DNA of 64,000 bases, taken from assembly GCA_012838425.1 (NCBI GenBank), contig DUPG01000008.1, forward strand, positions 84,042 to 148,041, given 5' to 3'. Positions within the stretch are counted from its first letter, which is position 1, and each line of letters opens with the position of its first letter. The DNA comes from Clostridiales bacterium (GTDB taxonomy: Bacteria; Bacillota; Clostridia; Christensenellales; CAG-138). The position numbers and the translations under genes are program-made. Below are positions 47,270 through 57,081 of this stretch, piece after piece. The notes under the pieces are model-generated. The model was not told where the DNA came from. It saw only the letters and a program-made list of their open reading frames with translations, and ran no database searches.

Positions 47270-49207
47270 ATGAAAATTACTTTTCCCGATGGCTCAATCC
47301 GCGAGTTTGCCAACGGGCTTAGTGCCTACGACATTGCGGGGGAGATAAGCCCGCGCCTTAAAAAAGCGACGCTTGCTGCGGAAGTAAACGGCAAGGTTGT
47401 TGACGCTACTATGCCTATTGATTCAGATTGCACATTAAGGCTGTTAACTTTTGATGACGAAGAGGGGCGCCACGCTTACCGCCACACCGCTTCGCATATA
47501 TTGGCACAGGCTGTAAAACGCTTATATCCCGAAGCAAAGCTCGCTATTGGTCCTGCTATTGAAAATGGCTATTACTATGATTTCGATATAACACCTGCAT
47601 TGTCTATAACGGACTTCGAGGCAATAGAAAAAGAGATGAAGAAGATAATCGAGGCGGACTATCCCTTAGAACGCTTCGAAATGCCGCGCGAAGAGGCTAT
47701 AGCTTATGTAGAGGGCATGGGCGAGACCTACAAGGCGGAGCTTATAAGAGATTTGCCTGAGGACGCCGTAATCAGCTTCTATCGTCAGGGCGAATTCGTT
47801 GATTTATGCGCGGGTCCTCACCTTCAAAGCACCGGCAGGGTAAAGGCGTTTAAGCTGACTCATGTTGCGGGTGCTTACTGGAGAGGAAATGAGAAAAACC
47901 GCATGCTGTGCAGGGTATATGGCACAGCCTTCGATAAGCAAGCCGACTTAGACGAGTACCTGACAAAGTTAGAAGAAGCCAAAAAGCGCGACCATAACAA
48001 GCTGGGCAGAGAGCTTGAGCTGTTCACAACCGTAGATATAATAGGGCAGGGCTTGCCCATAATGCTTCCCAAGGGAACAAAGGTATTGCAGATATTGCAG
48101 CGCATGGTTGAGGACGAGGAGCAAAGACGCGGCTATATGATGACAAAGACTCCGTTAATGGCAAAGCGCGATTTGTATAAAATTTCGGGCCATTGGTACC
48201 ATTACAGAGACGGTATGTTCATAATGGGCGACCCCGACGACGAGGAAGCCGAGGTATTAGCTCTGCGCCCCATGACCTGCCCGTTCCAGTTCATGGCGTA
48301 TTTAACGCGTTCACGCTCATACCGCGACCTGCCTATGCGACTCTCCGAAACCTCAACGCTTTTCAGAAACGAGTCGAGCGGCGAAATGCACGGTCTTATA
48401 AGATTGCGCCAGTTCACGATTTCGGAGGGACATATCGCTTGCCGACCCGACCAAGTCGCTGACGAGTTCAGAGGCTGTTTGGATTTAGCAAAGTACTTCC
48501 TTGAAATATTGGGCTTAGTCGAAGATGTATCATACAGGTTCTCAAAGTGGGACGAGAACAATACAGAGAAGTACATAGGCGATAAGGAAAGCTGGGAGCA
48601 CACCCAGAACATGATGCGCGAAATACTTGACGACATAGGCATTAAATACACCGAAGCAAGCGGCGAAGCTGCCTTCTATGGTCCTAAGCTTGACATTCAG
48701 ATAAGGAATGTTCACGGCAAGGAGGATACGCTTATCACCATTCAGATAGACTTCCAGCTGGCCGAGCGCTTCGGAATGGTTTATACGGACGCAGACGGCG
48801 AAAAGAAGTACCCCATAGTGCTGCACAGAACCTCCATTGGCTGCTATGAGCGCACATTGGCGTTGCTTATTGAAAAATACGCGGGCGCATTCCCGACCTG
48901 GTTGGCTCCCGTTCAGGTAAAGGTACTCGCTATGACAGACCGCACGCATGACGCTTCGGTAGATATTGCGAATAAGCTGCAAGCGTTAGGTATTCGTGTA
49001 GAAACCGACCTCAGAAGCGAAAAGCTTGGCTACAAAATTAGAGAAGCTCAGATGCAGAAAATCCCCTATATGCTGATAGTTGGCGATAAAGAGGTAGAGA
49101 ACTCCGTAGTCGCGGTACGCTCACGCAAGGACGGCGATTTAGGCACAATGCCCCTACAAGAATTCATAGAGCGAATTCAAAACGAAATAGTAAATAAGCT
49201 GCGTTAA
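47270..49207 (+). CDS. thrS: Threonine-tRNA ligase
   Basis: TGS domain; HTASHILAQAVKRLYP; LRPMTCPFQFMAYLTRSRSYRDLPMRLSE; full length 645 aa. Confidence 0.98.
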   Translation: MKITFPDGSIREFANGLSAYDIAGEISPRLKKATLAAEVNGKVVDATMPIDSDCTLRLLTFDDEEGRHAYRHTASHILAQAVKRLYPEAKLAIGPAIENGYYYDFDITPALSITDFEAIEKEMKKIIEADYPLERFEMPREEAIAYVEGMGETYKAELIRDLPEDAVISFYRQGEFVDLCAGPHLQSTGRVKAFKLTHVAGAYWRGNEKNRMLCRVYGTAFDKQADLDEYLTKLEEAKKRDHNKLGRELELFTTVDIIGQGLPIMLPKGTKVLQILQRMVEDEEQRRGYMMTKTPLMAKRDLYKISGHWYHYRDGMFIMGDPDDEEAEVLALRPMTCPFQFMAYLTRSRSYRDLPMRLSETSTLFRNESSGEMHGLIRLRQFTISEGHIACRPDQVADEFRGCLDLAKYFLEILGLVEDVSYRFSKWDENNTEKYIGDKESWEHTQNMMREILDDIGIKYTEASGEAAFYGPKLDIQIRNVHGKEDTLITIQIDFQLAERFGMVYTDADGEKKYPIVLHRTSIGCYERTLALLIEKYAGAFPTWLAPVQVKVLAMTDRTHDASVDIANKLQALGIRVETDLRSEKLGYKIREAQMQKIPYMLIVGDKEVENSVVAVRSRKDGDLGTMPLQEFIERIQNEIVNKLR

Positions 49208-49212
49208 TTCTC

Positions 49213-50001
49213 ATGCGGATACGAAAGCTTATTTTGGGCTTGCTCAGGGTTTTTCTGATCCTGGCAGGCAGCTTATTGGTATTAGATACGGTATTATTGG
49301 TTGTGCTGAGGATAGGCAATTTCAGTCTTGGTCATATAATGCCTTTAATCATCGGCACTCCTTTGCTGTTTATGGGGATTTTCTTAGGCTTAATAAAAAA
49401 GCTGTGTAAACGCCATATAGCGTGGAGAATACTTGTATATTTCGTCGCTTTTTCCTATATTCTGTTCGGAATTACCTTGTGCGTAACAACCGCGCTTACG
49501 TTTACCGCGCAGAATGACCCTCCGCAGGGTGCTGACGCGATAATTGTGCTGGGTGCAGGTATTAAGGGCGAAAGGGTAACCTTAACGCTTGCCAACAGGC
49601 TTAATAAAGCTATCGAATACCACAATGCCAACCCCGAATCAATTATCATAGTTTCAGGCGGTCAAGGCAGGGGAGAAGCAATATCAGAAGCCTTTGCTAT
49701 GAAGCGGTATTTAGTTGCGCATAATATAGACGAAAGCAAAATCTACATGGAGGATAAATCAACGAGCACGGTTGAGAACTTCGTATTCTCTAATGAGATA
49801 ATTAAGGGATTATTCCCGAACGGAGCGAAAATCGTGTTTGTTACAACAGATTTCCATGTGTTCAGAGCGGAGCAAGTGGCGAAAAAGCACGGCATAGAAG
49901 CGGAGGGCATAGGCAGCGAGAGCGTTTGGTACATTACGCTAAACAACTATCTTCGCGAATGTGCCGCGATAGTTCAATATTGGATTACAGGAAAGATTTA
50001 G
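49213..50001 (+). CDS. YdcF/SanA-family membrane protein
   Basis: DAIIVLGAGIKGERVTLTLANRLNKAIEY; STSTVENFVFSNEII; TDFHVFRAEQVAKKHG. Confidence 0.92.
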   Translation: MRIRKLILGLLRVFLILAGSLLVLDTVLLVVLRIGNFSLGHIMPLIIGTPLLFMGIFLGLIKKLCKRHIAWRILVYFVAFSYILFGITLCVTTALTFTAQNDPPQGADAIIVLGAGIKGERVTLTLANRLNKAIEYHNANPESIIIVSGGQGRGEAISEAFAMKRYLVAHNIDESKIYMEDKSTSTVENFVFSNEIIKGLFPNGAKIVFVTTDFHVFRAEQVAKKHGIEAEGIGSESVWYITLNNYLRECAAIVQYWITGKI

Positions 50002-50004
50002 AGT

Positions 50005-51390
50005 ATGAAAGAGATTACAACAAAAGAAAACAAGATGGGCACTCAGCCCATACCAAAGTTGCTTATAACAATGAGCCTGCCCATGATGCTGAGCATGCTC
50101 ACATTAGCGCTTTACAATATAGTTGACAGCATTTTCGTAGCGCAGATAAGTCAGAACGCGTTGACGGGCGTTTCCTTGGCGTTTCCGTTTCAAATGCTTA
50201 TTGTCGGCATAGGCGTAGGCACCGGCGTAGGCACCAACTCGCTTATAGCAAGAAAATTAGGTGAAAAGCAGAACGAGTACGCAAACAGAGCAGGCGCAAA
50301 CGGCATGTTTCTGGCAGTCGTCAGTTCATTAGTGCTGTCGGTTGTTTTCCTGCTGCTCTCAAGAACGCTGATGAGCCTTTTTTCCGACGACTCAGATATT
50401 ATCGAGCAAGCCACAATCTATCTTAGAATATGCGGCGGGCTTTGTATGGCAAGCGTTGTGGCAACTGTTTGCGAAAAGATATTGCAGGCAACGGGCAATA
50501 TGCTGCACCCCATGCTCATTCAGTTAGCTGGTGCTATTACAAACATAGTGTTTGACCCAATATTCATATTCGGCTATTTCGGAGTAAAGCCCATGGGCAT
50601 AGCCGGCGCGGCCTATGCGACGGTATTAGGGCAAGTAGTAAGCATGCTTATAGGCATTTACTTTTTATTCTTTTATAAGAAGAACGATATACTGCATATC
50701 AGGTTCAGGCGCTTCAAGCCTGATTCAAAGATTATTTTCGGAATATACGAGGTTGGCATAGCGTCTATCCTGATGCAGTCGGTCATGTCGTTCACAACCT
50801 TGGTGCTAAACAGCATTCTGATTTCGTTCTCGTCAATAGCTGTAAATGTATTGGGAGTGTACTTCAAGGTGCAATCGTTTATATTTATGCCCGTGTTCGG
50901 CTTAACATCGGGAGCGTTGCCCATATTGGCATATAACTATGGCGCAAAGAATAAGTATCGCTTTATTAAGACATTAAAAACAACCCTGTTTTATGCGTTT
51001 GCAATTATGATACTGGGCTTTATATTTATGCAGGCTTTCCCCACACAGCTGTTAGGGCTGTTCAACGCAGACGAGGAAATGCTGCAAATAGGCATAAAAG
51101 CGTTTAGAACAATAAGCTTTTCATTCCCGTTAGCTGCTATTACGATAGTGTTCATAACCACATTCAATTCAATAGGAAGGGGAGTTTTCAGCCTGATTAT
51201 TACGCTTATGAGACAGGTTGTAGTAATATTGCCTGTGGCGTATTTCTTCTCAAAGCTGTTTGGGCTAAGCTATATTTGGTTAGCATATCCCATTGCAGAA
51301 GTAGTAGGCTTCACAACAGCAAGCGTGTTTATGCTAATCTCGTATAAGACCTATGTTAAACACCTTGTCCCCGCAGGCGAGGTTAGTTAA
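50005..51390 (+). CDS. MATE family efflux transporter
   Basis: IPKLLITMSLPMMLSMLTLALYNIVDSIFVAQ; 12-TM pattern. Confidence 0.94.
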   Translation: MKEITTKENKMGTQPIPKLLITMSLPMMLSMLTLALYNIVDSIFVAQISQNALTGVSLAFPFQMLIVGIGVGTGVGTNSLIARKLGEKQNEYANRAGANGMFLAVVSSLVLSVVFLLLSRTLMSLFSDDSDIIEQATIYLRICGGLCMASVVATVCEKILQATGNMLHPMLIQLAGAITNIVFDPIFIFGYFGVKPMGIAGAAYATVLGQVVSMLIGIYFLFFYKKNDILHIRFRRFKPDSKIIFGIYEVGIASILMQSVMSFTTLVLNSILISFSSIAVNVLGVYFKVQSFIFMPVFGLTSGALPILAYNYGAKNKYRFIKTLKTTLFYAFAIMILGFIFMQAFPTQLLGLFNADEEMLQIGIKAFRTISFSFPLAAITIVFITTFNSIGRGVFSLIITLMRQVVVILPVAYFFSKLFGLSYIWLAYPIAEVVGFTTASVFMLISYKTYVKHLVPAGEVS

Positions 51391-51414
51391 TAGTAAATAA
51401 GTGATAAATCAATG

Positions 51415-51436
51415 GGCGCACATTGCGCCTTTTTTG
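51415..51436 (+). terminator. Terminator after MATE gene
   Basis: GGCGCA-CAT-TGCGCC + TTTTTT. Confidence 0.85.
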
Positions 51437-51524
51437 CTAGGGGGGAGTTGAGCGTGGAGTGAGGGGTTACCACGTAAGCGAATTATTTCATGACCGCAGT
51501 TTATCTCATGTCGCCCGGCAACAA

Positions 51525-51550
51525 AAAAGGAGCGCTTTCACGCTCCTTTT
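51525..51550 (-). terminator. Terminator of nuoEF-like operon
   Basis: AAAAGGAGCG-CTTTCA-CGCTCCTTTT perfect stem, A/T flanks. Confidence 0.85.
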
Positions 51551-51566
51551 ACTTATGTACTTTGCT

Positions 51567-53426
51567 TTACTTTCTGTAAATTGCGCCGAACTTGCAGGTA
51601 TCCATACATGCGCCGCACTTAATGCACTTAGCGGTGTCTATATGGAAGGGTGATTTTACCTTGCCGCTTATAGCGTTTACGGGGCAAACTCTTGCGCAGG
51701 CGCCGCAGCCTATGCACTTATCAGCATTGATGAAGTATTGCAACAGGTGCTTACATACGCCGGCAGGGCAGCGCTTTTCGCGGATATGTGCCTCGTATTC
51801 GTGGCGGAAGTAGCGCATTGTGCTCAAAACGGGGTTGGGAGCGGTCTGACCTAAGCCGCAAAGAGAAGCAGCCTTGATGTTCTCAGCTAATGTTTCGAGC
51901 TTTTCCAAGTCGCCCTCTTCGCCGCGTCCTTCAGTGATCTTCTCTAACATTTCAAGCATACGCCTTGTACCTATGCGGCAGGGAGGACATTTGCCGCAGC
52001 TTTCGTCAACCGTGAACTCTAAGAAGAACTTTGCGATGTTAACCATGCAGTTGTCCTCGTCCATGATAATCATACCGCCAGAGCCCATCATTGAGCCGAT
52101 AGCGACCAAGTTATCATAGTCGATTGGAACATCTAACTTCTCGGCAGGTATGCAGCCGCCCGAGGGACCGCCTGTCTGTGCAGCCTTGAAAGCTTTGCCG
52201 CCGGGAATGCCGCCGCCGATGTTGAATACAACTTCGCGCAGGGTTGTGCCCATAGGTATTTCAACCAAGCCGGTGTTTGAAATCTTGCCGCCCAATGCGA
52301 ATACCTTCGTGCCCTTGCTCTTTTCGGTACCCATCTTAGCGAACCAATCTGCGCCTCTCAAAATAATCTGAGGAATATTTGCATATGTTTCAACATTGTT
52401 CAATAGTGTGGGCTTGCCGAACAATCCCTTAACTGCGGGGAATGGAGGACGGGGACGAGGTTCGCCGCGCATACCCTCTATTGAAGCTATTAGCGCTGTT
52501 TCCTCACCGCAAACGAATGCACCCGAACCGAGCCTTAACTCAATATCGAAGCTGAAATCTGTGCCGAATATGTTTTTGCCCAATACGCCGTATTCCTTTG
52601 CCTGATCAATCGCTTTATACAAACGCTTAACAGCAACGGGATATTCTGCACGAACATAAATATAACCCTGATTTGCGCCTATTGCGTAGCCGGCTATTGC
52701 CATAGCTTCCAACAATGCGTGCGGGTCGCCCTCTAATACGGATCTGTCCATGAATGCGCCGGGGTCGCCCTCGTCAGCATTGCAAACTACATACTTTATT
52801 TCGCTCTGTGTGTTTGCTGCGAACTGCCACTTCATGCCTGTCGGGAAGCCGCCGCCGCCTCTGCCACGCAGACCGGAAGCCTTAATAATATCAATAACCT
52901 CCTGAGAGGTGAGCTCTGTCAAGCACTTGCCTAATGCCTTATAACCGTCAAAAGCAAAGTATTCTTCGATGTTTTCGGGGTTGATGATACCGCAGTTTCT
53001 CAATGCAACGCGCGCCTGCTTTGCGAAGAAATCAAGCTCGTTTACCGAGTTTGCGTTCGGTTGACCGTCATGGTGCCCTATTGTGAATTCGTTTACAACC
53101 TTGCCGCCTACTATGTGCTCATCAAATATGCGCTCAATCATTTCGGGAGTTACCTTTACATATGTAACTCTTTGACCGCCCTTGTAAACCTCTACGATGG
53201 GTTCTAAGCGGCATACGCCTATACAGCCTGTTTGTGTAACAAAAACATCCTTAAGATTTGCTTTTTCAACCTTTTCCTTTAATACTTCGTATACGGGGAG
53301 TGCACCTGCAGCCATGCCACAAGTTGCCATACCGACTAATACACGAGTAGAGGTTGAGCTATTGGAACTATTTATTGAGTTTAACGCCTTATCGCGAATT
53401 GCGTTCAGTTCTTCCAAATTCTTCAT
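51567..53426 (-). CDS. NuoF-like NADH-binding flavoprotein with N-terminal 2Fe-2S and C-terminal 2x4Fe-4S domains (HydB/HndC type)
   Basis: GLRGRGGGGFPTGMKWQF; CNADEGDPGAFMDRS; ESCGKCPPCRIGTRRM; CIGCGACARVCPVNAI; CIKCGACMDTCKFGAI. Confidence 0.95.
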   Translation of the reverse strand: MKNLEELNAIRDKALNSINSSNSSTSTRVLVGMATCGMAAGALPVYEVLKEKVEKANLKDVFVTQTGCIGVCRLEPIVEVYKGGQRVTYVKVTPEMIERIFDEHIVGGKVVNEFTIGHHDGQPNANSVNELDFFAKQARVALRNCGIINPENIEEYFAFDGYKALGKCLTELTSQEVIDIIKASGLRGRGGGGFPTGMKWQFAANTQSEIKYVVCNADEGDPGAFMDRSVLEGDPHALLEAMAIAGYAIGANQGYIYVRAEYPVAVKRLYKAIDQAKEYGVLGKNIFGTDFSFDIELRLGSGAFVCGEETALIASIEGMRGEPRPRPPFPAVKGLFGKPTLLNNVETYANIPQIILRGADWFAKMGTEKSKGTKVFALGGKISNTGLVEIPMGTTLREVVFNIGGGIPGGKAFKAAQTGGPSGGCIPAEKLDVPIDYDNLVAIGSMMGSGGMIIMDEDNCMVNIAKFFLEFTVDESCGKCPPCRIGTRRMLEMLEKITEGRGEEGDLEKLETLAENIKAASLCGLGQTAPNPVLSTMRYFRHEYEAHIREKRCPAGVCKHLLQYFINADKCIGCGACARVCPVNAISGKVKSPFHIDTAKCIKCGACMDTCKFGAIYRK

Positions 53427-53464
53427 TATATACCTCCGAATATTGATAGTTTTTTGTGTTGGGC

Positions 53465-53950
53465 TTATCTGCTGCGATATTCTTCAAGAATTCTTGGAAT
53501 ATCTGCAGGTGTCAGTTGCCCGTAAACTTCGTCGTTAATCATCATTGCGGGAGCCAAACCGCAGCAACCTATACACCTTGTGGCATCAAGCGTAAACAAC
53601 CCGTCCTCAGTTGTTTGACCTACTTCGATTTTCAGCTCCTTCTGAAGCTCGTCAATAACTGCCTGTGCTCCGCGTACATAGCAAGCAGTTCCAAGGCAAA
53701 GACCAATAACATATTTTCCTTTGGCTTGGTGTGTGAAAAGCGAATAGAATGTGGAAACGCCATAGATTTCTGAAACGGGAATGTTGAGGGATTCTGCGAT
53801 GTAAGTCTGAACCTCTTCGCTTACGCAACCGAATATTTCTTGTGCGCCCTGCATGATAGGAATCAATCCGCCCGGTTCATTTCTCCACTTCGCAATAATC
53901 GCGTCCATCTTCGAATAAAGCTCTTTTTGGGCATTGCATTCATTTGCCAT
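53465..53950 (-). CDS. NuoE-like 2Fe-2S subunit (HydC/HndA type)
   Basis: GVSTFYSLFTHQAKGKYVIGLCLGTACYVRGAQ; LDATRCIGCCGLAPAMMINDEVYGQLTP; start trimmed to MANECNAQ. Confidence 0.94.
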   Translation of the reverse strand: MANECNAQKELYSKMDAIIAKWRNEPGGLIPIMQGAQEIFGCVSEEVQTYIAESLNIPVSEIYGVSTFYSLFTHQAKGKYVIGLCLGTACYVRGAQAVIDELQKELKIEVGQTTEDGLFTLDATRCIGCCGLAPAMMINDEVYGQLTPADIPRILEEYRSR

Positions 53951-54243
53951 AAGAAAAGACCTCCCATATAGTTTCGTGCGCATTTGACATGCACAAATTG
54001 CGCAAGTTTTCACGCCAAAAGTTAGTGTAACATACATCTATGTTATAAGTAAAGTCGAAATAAGCTGTTTTACAAATATATTTATGGATATATTCTATAA
54101 TAAATTGCCGAGAGTTAGCTTAATTTTGCGCAAATCGCTGAGAATACTGTCATACGGTGCAGAATTGATGCCTACACAACACAGCTACGGTTAAATTATA
54201 CTTTATATTAAACGAATTACGCCATAAATACAGCTCTTTTAGC

Positions 54244-54272
54244 TTGACACCCCGTGTAAATAGGTGTAAATT
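54244..54272 (+). promoter_or_regulatory. Putative cit promoter with direct repeat GTGTAAAT in the spacer
   Basis: TTGACA (54244-54249) - 17 nt - TAAATT; GTGTAAAT at 54254-54261 and 54264-54271. Confidence 0.5.
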
Positions 54273-54341
54273 TATCTTGGTCTGTTCTAATTATGTGAAC
54301 GGACTGTCGCATGACAATAAGACGAAGGAGATGAAATCAAA

Positions 54342-54644
54342 ATGCAAATCAAGACCGTTGGCGTCGCAGGCACTATGGAATCAAGCGATATTGTCGTCCG
54401 AGTGGAACCAAACACAGAAAAGACAGGTGGCATAGTAATCCATTTGGAAAGCAATGTTATCAGGCAATATGGCAACCAGATCAGGAAGGTTATCAACGAT
54501 ACTCTCACTTCTTTGGGAGTTGACAGCGCAGTTGTTACGGCGGTTGATAAGGGTGCTTTGGACTGTACGGTAGCAGCTCGTACAAAGGCGGCGGCATTTC
54601 GTGCAGCGGAATGCGCTGATTACGAATGGGGCGGAGGCAAGTAA
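54342..54644 (+). CDS. citD: Citrate lyase acyl carrier protein (gamma)
   Basis: GVAGTMESSDIVVRVEP (conserved Ser14 prosthetic-group position); DKGALDCTVAARTKAAAFRAAE. Confidence 0.97.
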   Translation: MQIKTVGVAGTMESSDIVVRVEPNTEKTGGIVIHLESNVIRQYGNQIRKVINDTLTSLGVDSAVVTAVDKGALDCTVAARTKAAAFRAAECADYEWGGGK

Positions 54645-54645
54645 T

Positions 54646-55539
54646 ATGGCACTTTCAAAGTTAAGAAGAAGTATGTTGTTTGTTCCCGGCAACAATCCCG
54701 GAATGATAAAGGATGCTCACATTTACGGTTCAGACAGCATAATGTTCGATTTAGAGGACAGCGTAAGCATTAACGAGAAGGACGCGGCGCGTTTCTTGGT
54801 TTACAACGCGCTCACACAGCTGAATTTCGGCAAGAAAGAAATAGTTGTCCGCATAAATGACTTGAACTCAAAGTACGGTATTGATGATCTTGAAGCTATT
54901 GTAAGGGCACAGCCCGATGTTATAAGGCTTCCGAAAACAGAAACAGCTCAAGATGTTATAGATTGCGAAAGAGAAATCGAGCGCATAGAAAAGGAAGCGG
55001 GAATCCCCGTAGGCACAACTAAGATGATGGCGGCTATAGAAAGCGCGCGCGGCGTGCTTGAAGCGTATAATATTGCGGTTTCATCTAAGAGACTCGTTGC
55101 CATAGCGTTAGGTGCTGAGGACTATGTTTCGAGCTTAAAAACATCTCGTACTGCAGACGGCGTAGAGCTTATGTTCGCGCGTTCAATGATAGTAAACGCG
55201 GCGCGCGCCGCAGGGCTTATGGCAATCGATACTGTTTATAGCGATATAAATAATGAGGAAGGCTTCAGGAAAGAAGCAACCTTGATTAAGTCGCTGGGCT
55301 TTGACGGAAAGAGCGTAATAAACCCCCGTCAGATTCCTCCATTGCATGAGATATTCACTCCCACTGAGAAGGAATTGGAAAAGGCATTTGCGATAATCGA
55401 AGCTATAAAAGAAGCCGAAAGCCGCGGTTCAGGCGTTATAGCGCTTAACGGTAAGATGATAGATAAGCCGGTTGTAGAACGTGCAAAGCTTATGATTGAA
55501 CGCTACGAAGCGGCGCACGCAGTATATGAGGAGGTGTGA
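54646..55539 (+). CDS. citE: Citrate lyase beta subunit
   Basis: MALSKLRRSMLFVPGNNPGMIKDAHIYGSDSIMFDLEDSV. Confidence 0.97.
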   Translation: MALSKLRRSMLFVPGNNPGMIKDAHIYGSDSIMFDLEDSVSINEKDAARFLVYNALTQLNFGKKEIVVRINDLNSKYGIDDLEAIVRAQPDVIRLPKTETAQDVIDCEREIERIEKEAGIPVGTTKMMAAIESARGVLEAYNIAVSSKRLVAIALGAEDYVSSLKTSRTADGVELMFARSMIVNAARAAGLMAIDTVYSDINNEEGFRKEATLIKSLGFDGKSVINPRQIPPLHEIFTPTEKELEKAFAIIEAIKEAESRGSGVIALNGKMIDKPVVERAKLMIERYEAAHAVYEEV

Positions 55540-55542
55540 GCA

Positions 55543-57081
55543 ATGAGTTTCGATATAGATAAAATTCCCAATATCCAAGGCATAAACGCTATTCACGGCA
55601 AGTACGACGAAAAGAAGGTTCCCAAGAAGGATACGCGCGTAATGCGTGAAAGGCAGTTCCAGCACAACAAGATAATGCCCTCTCTTGAAAGGGCAATAGA
55701 ATACAGCGGTCTGAAATCCGGTATGACCATTTCGTTCCACCACCATTTCAGAAATGGCGACAACGTTGTCAATACCGTTATGGACACGATAGCGAAAATG
55801 GGCATAAAGGACTTGGTAATTGCCGCAAGCTCATTGAACGAGGTTCACGCGCCTATGATTCAGCACATTAAGAACGGCGTTGTGCGCAGAATCGAAACAA
55901 GCGGTATGCGCGGCGATCTCGCAAAGGCAGTATCGCACGGCTTAATGGATATTCCCGTAGTATTCAGAAGCCATGGCGGCAGAGCAGCGGCTATCGAATC
56001 CGGTGAGCTGCATATCGATGTCGCTTTCTTGGGCGCGCCCTCCTGCGATCCTTTCGGAAACGCTAACGGCTACAACCGTGAAAGCGATGAGGGCAAGGCG
56101 TGCGGCAGCTTGGGCTACGCAAAGTTAGACGCGCTATATGCCGATACAACCATAATCGTTACAGACACAATAGTTTCGTACCCTAATACGCCCTTCAGCA
56201 TACCTGAATCCCATGTCGAATACATTGTTCAGGTTGATTCGATAGGTGACCCCGCTGGCATTATGAGCGGCGCGACACGCTACACAAAGAACCCCAAGGA
56301 GCTGTTAATCGCAAAAGCGGCGGCAGACGTTATAGAGCACAGCGGCTACTTTAATGACGATTTCTCAATGCAGATGGGCTCCGGCGGCGCATCCTTGGCA
56401 ACCGCAAGATATTTGCGCGAGAAGATGATTCAGAAGAACTACAAGGCAAGGTTCGCGCTTGGCGGTATAACAGGTCAGATAGTAGAAATGTATGAGGAAG
56501 GTTTAGTTAAGAAGATACTTGATGTGCAGTCATTCGACTTAATAGCGGCAAACTCACTCAAGAACAACCGCTTCCATCATCAGATAGACGCTTCATACTA
56601 CGCAAGCTACATGAACGCGGGCGCGGCTGTAAATCAGTTAGATTTCTGCATACTGTCGGCATTAGAGGTTGATACGAACTTCAACATCAATGTTATGACA
56701 GGCTCAGACGGCGTTATAAGAGGCGCGGTAGGCGGACACCCCGACGCAGCGGCAGGCGCAAGCTTAACAATAGTTGTAACACCGCTGTTGAGAGGCAGAA
56801 TCCCCTGCGTTTGCGACAGGGTAAACACCATTGTAACACCCGGCTACACTATTGACGTTGTAGTAACAGATCAAGGCATTGCCGTAAACCCGAATCGCCC
56901 CGAATTGCGCGAGAAGCTGCTTGCGGCAAAGCTGCCCGTTATGACAATAGAGCAGCTGCGTGACAAGGCATATGCAATAGCCGGCAAGCCCGAACCCATA
57001 AAGTATAAGGACAGGGTTGTCGGACTGTTGATGTATCGCGACAACTCAATTATAGATGTCATTCGTGAGGTTGACGATTGA
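55543..57081 (+). CDS. citF: Citrate lyase alpha subunit
   Basis: GMTISFHHHFRNGDNVVNTVMDTIAKMGIKDL; GSGGASLATARYL. Confidence 0.97.
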   Translation: MSFDIDKIPNIQGINAIHGKYDEKKVPKKDTRVMRERQFQHNKIMPSLERAIEYSGLKSGMTISFHHHFRNGDNVVNTVMDTIAKMGIKDLVIAASSLNEVHAPMIQHIKNGVVRRIETSGMRGDLAKAVSHGLMDIPVVFRSHGGRAAAIESGELHIDVAFLGAPSCDPFGNANGYNRESDEGKACGSLGYAKLDALYADTTIIVTDTIVSYPNTPFSIPESHVEYIVQVDSIGDPAGIMSGATRYTKNPKELLIAKAAADVIEHSGYFNDDFSMQMGSGGASLATARYLREKMIQKNYKARFALGGITGQIVEMYEEGLVKKILDVQSFDLIAANSLKNNRFHHQIDASYYASYMNAGAAVNQLDFCILSALEVDTNFNINVMTGSDGVIRGAVGGHPDAAAGASLTIVVTPLLRGRIPCVCDRVNTIVTPGYTIDVVVTDQGIAVNPNRPELREKLLAAKLPVMTIEQLRDKAYAIAGKPEPIKYKDRVVGLLMYRDNSIIDVIREVDD

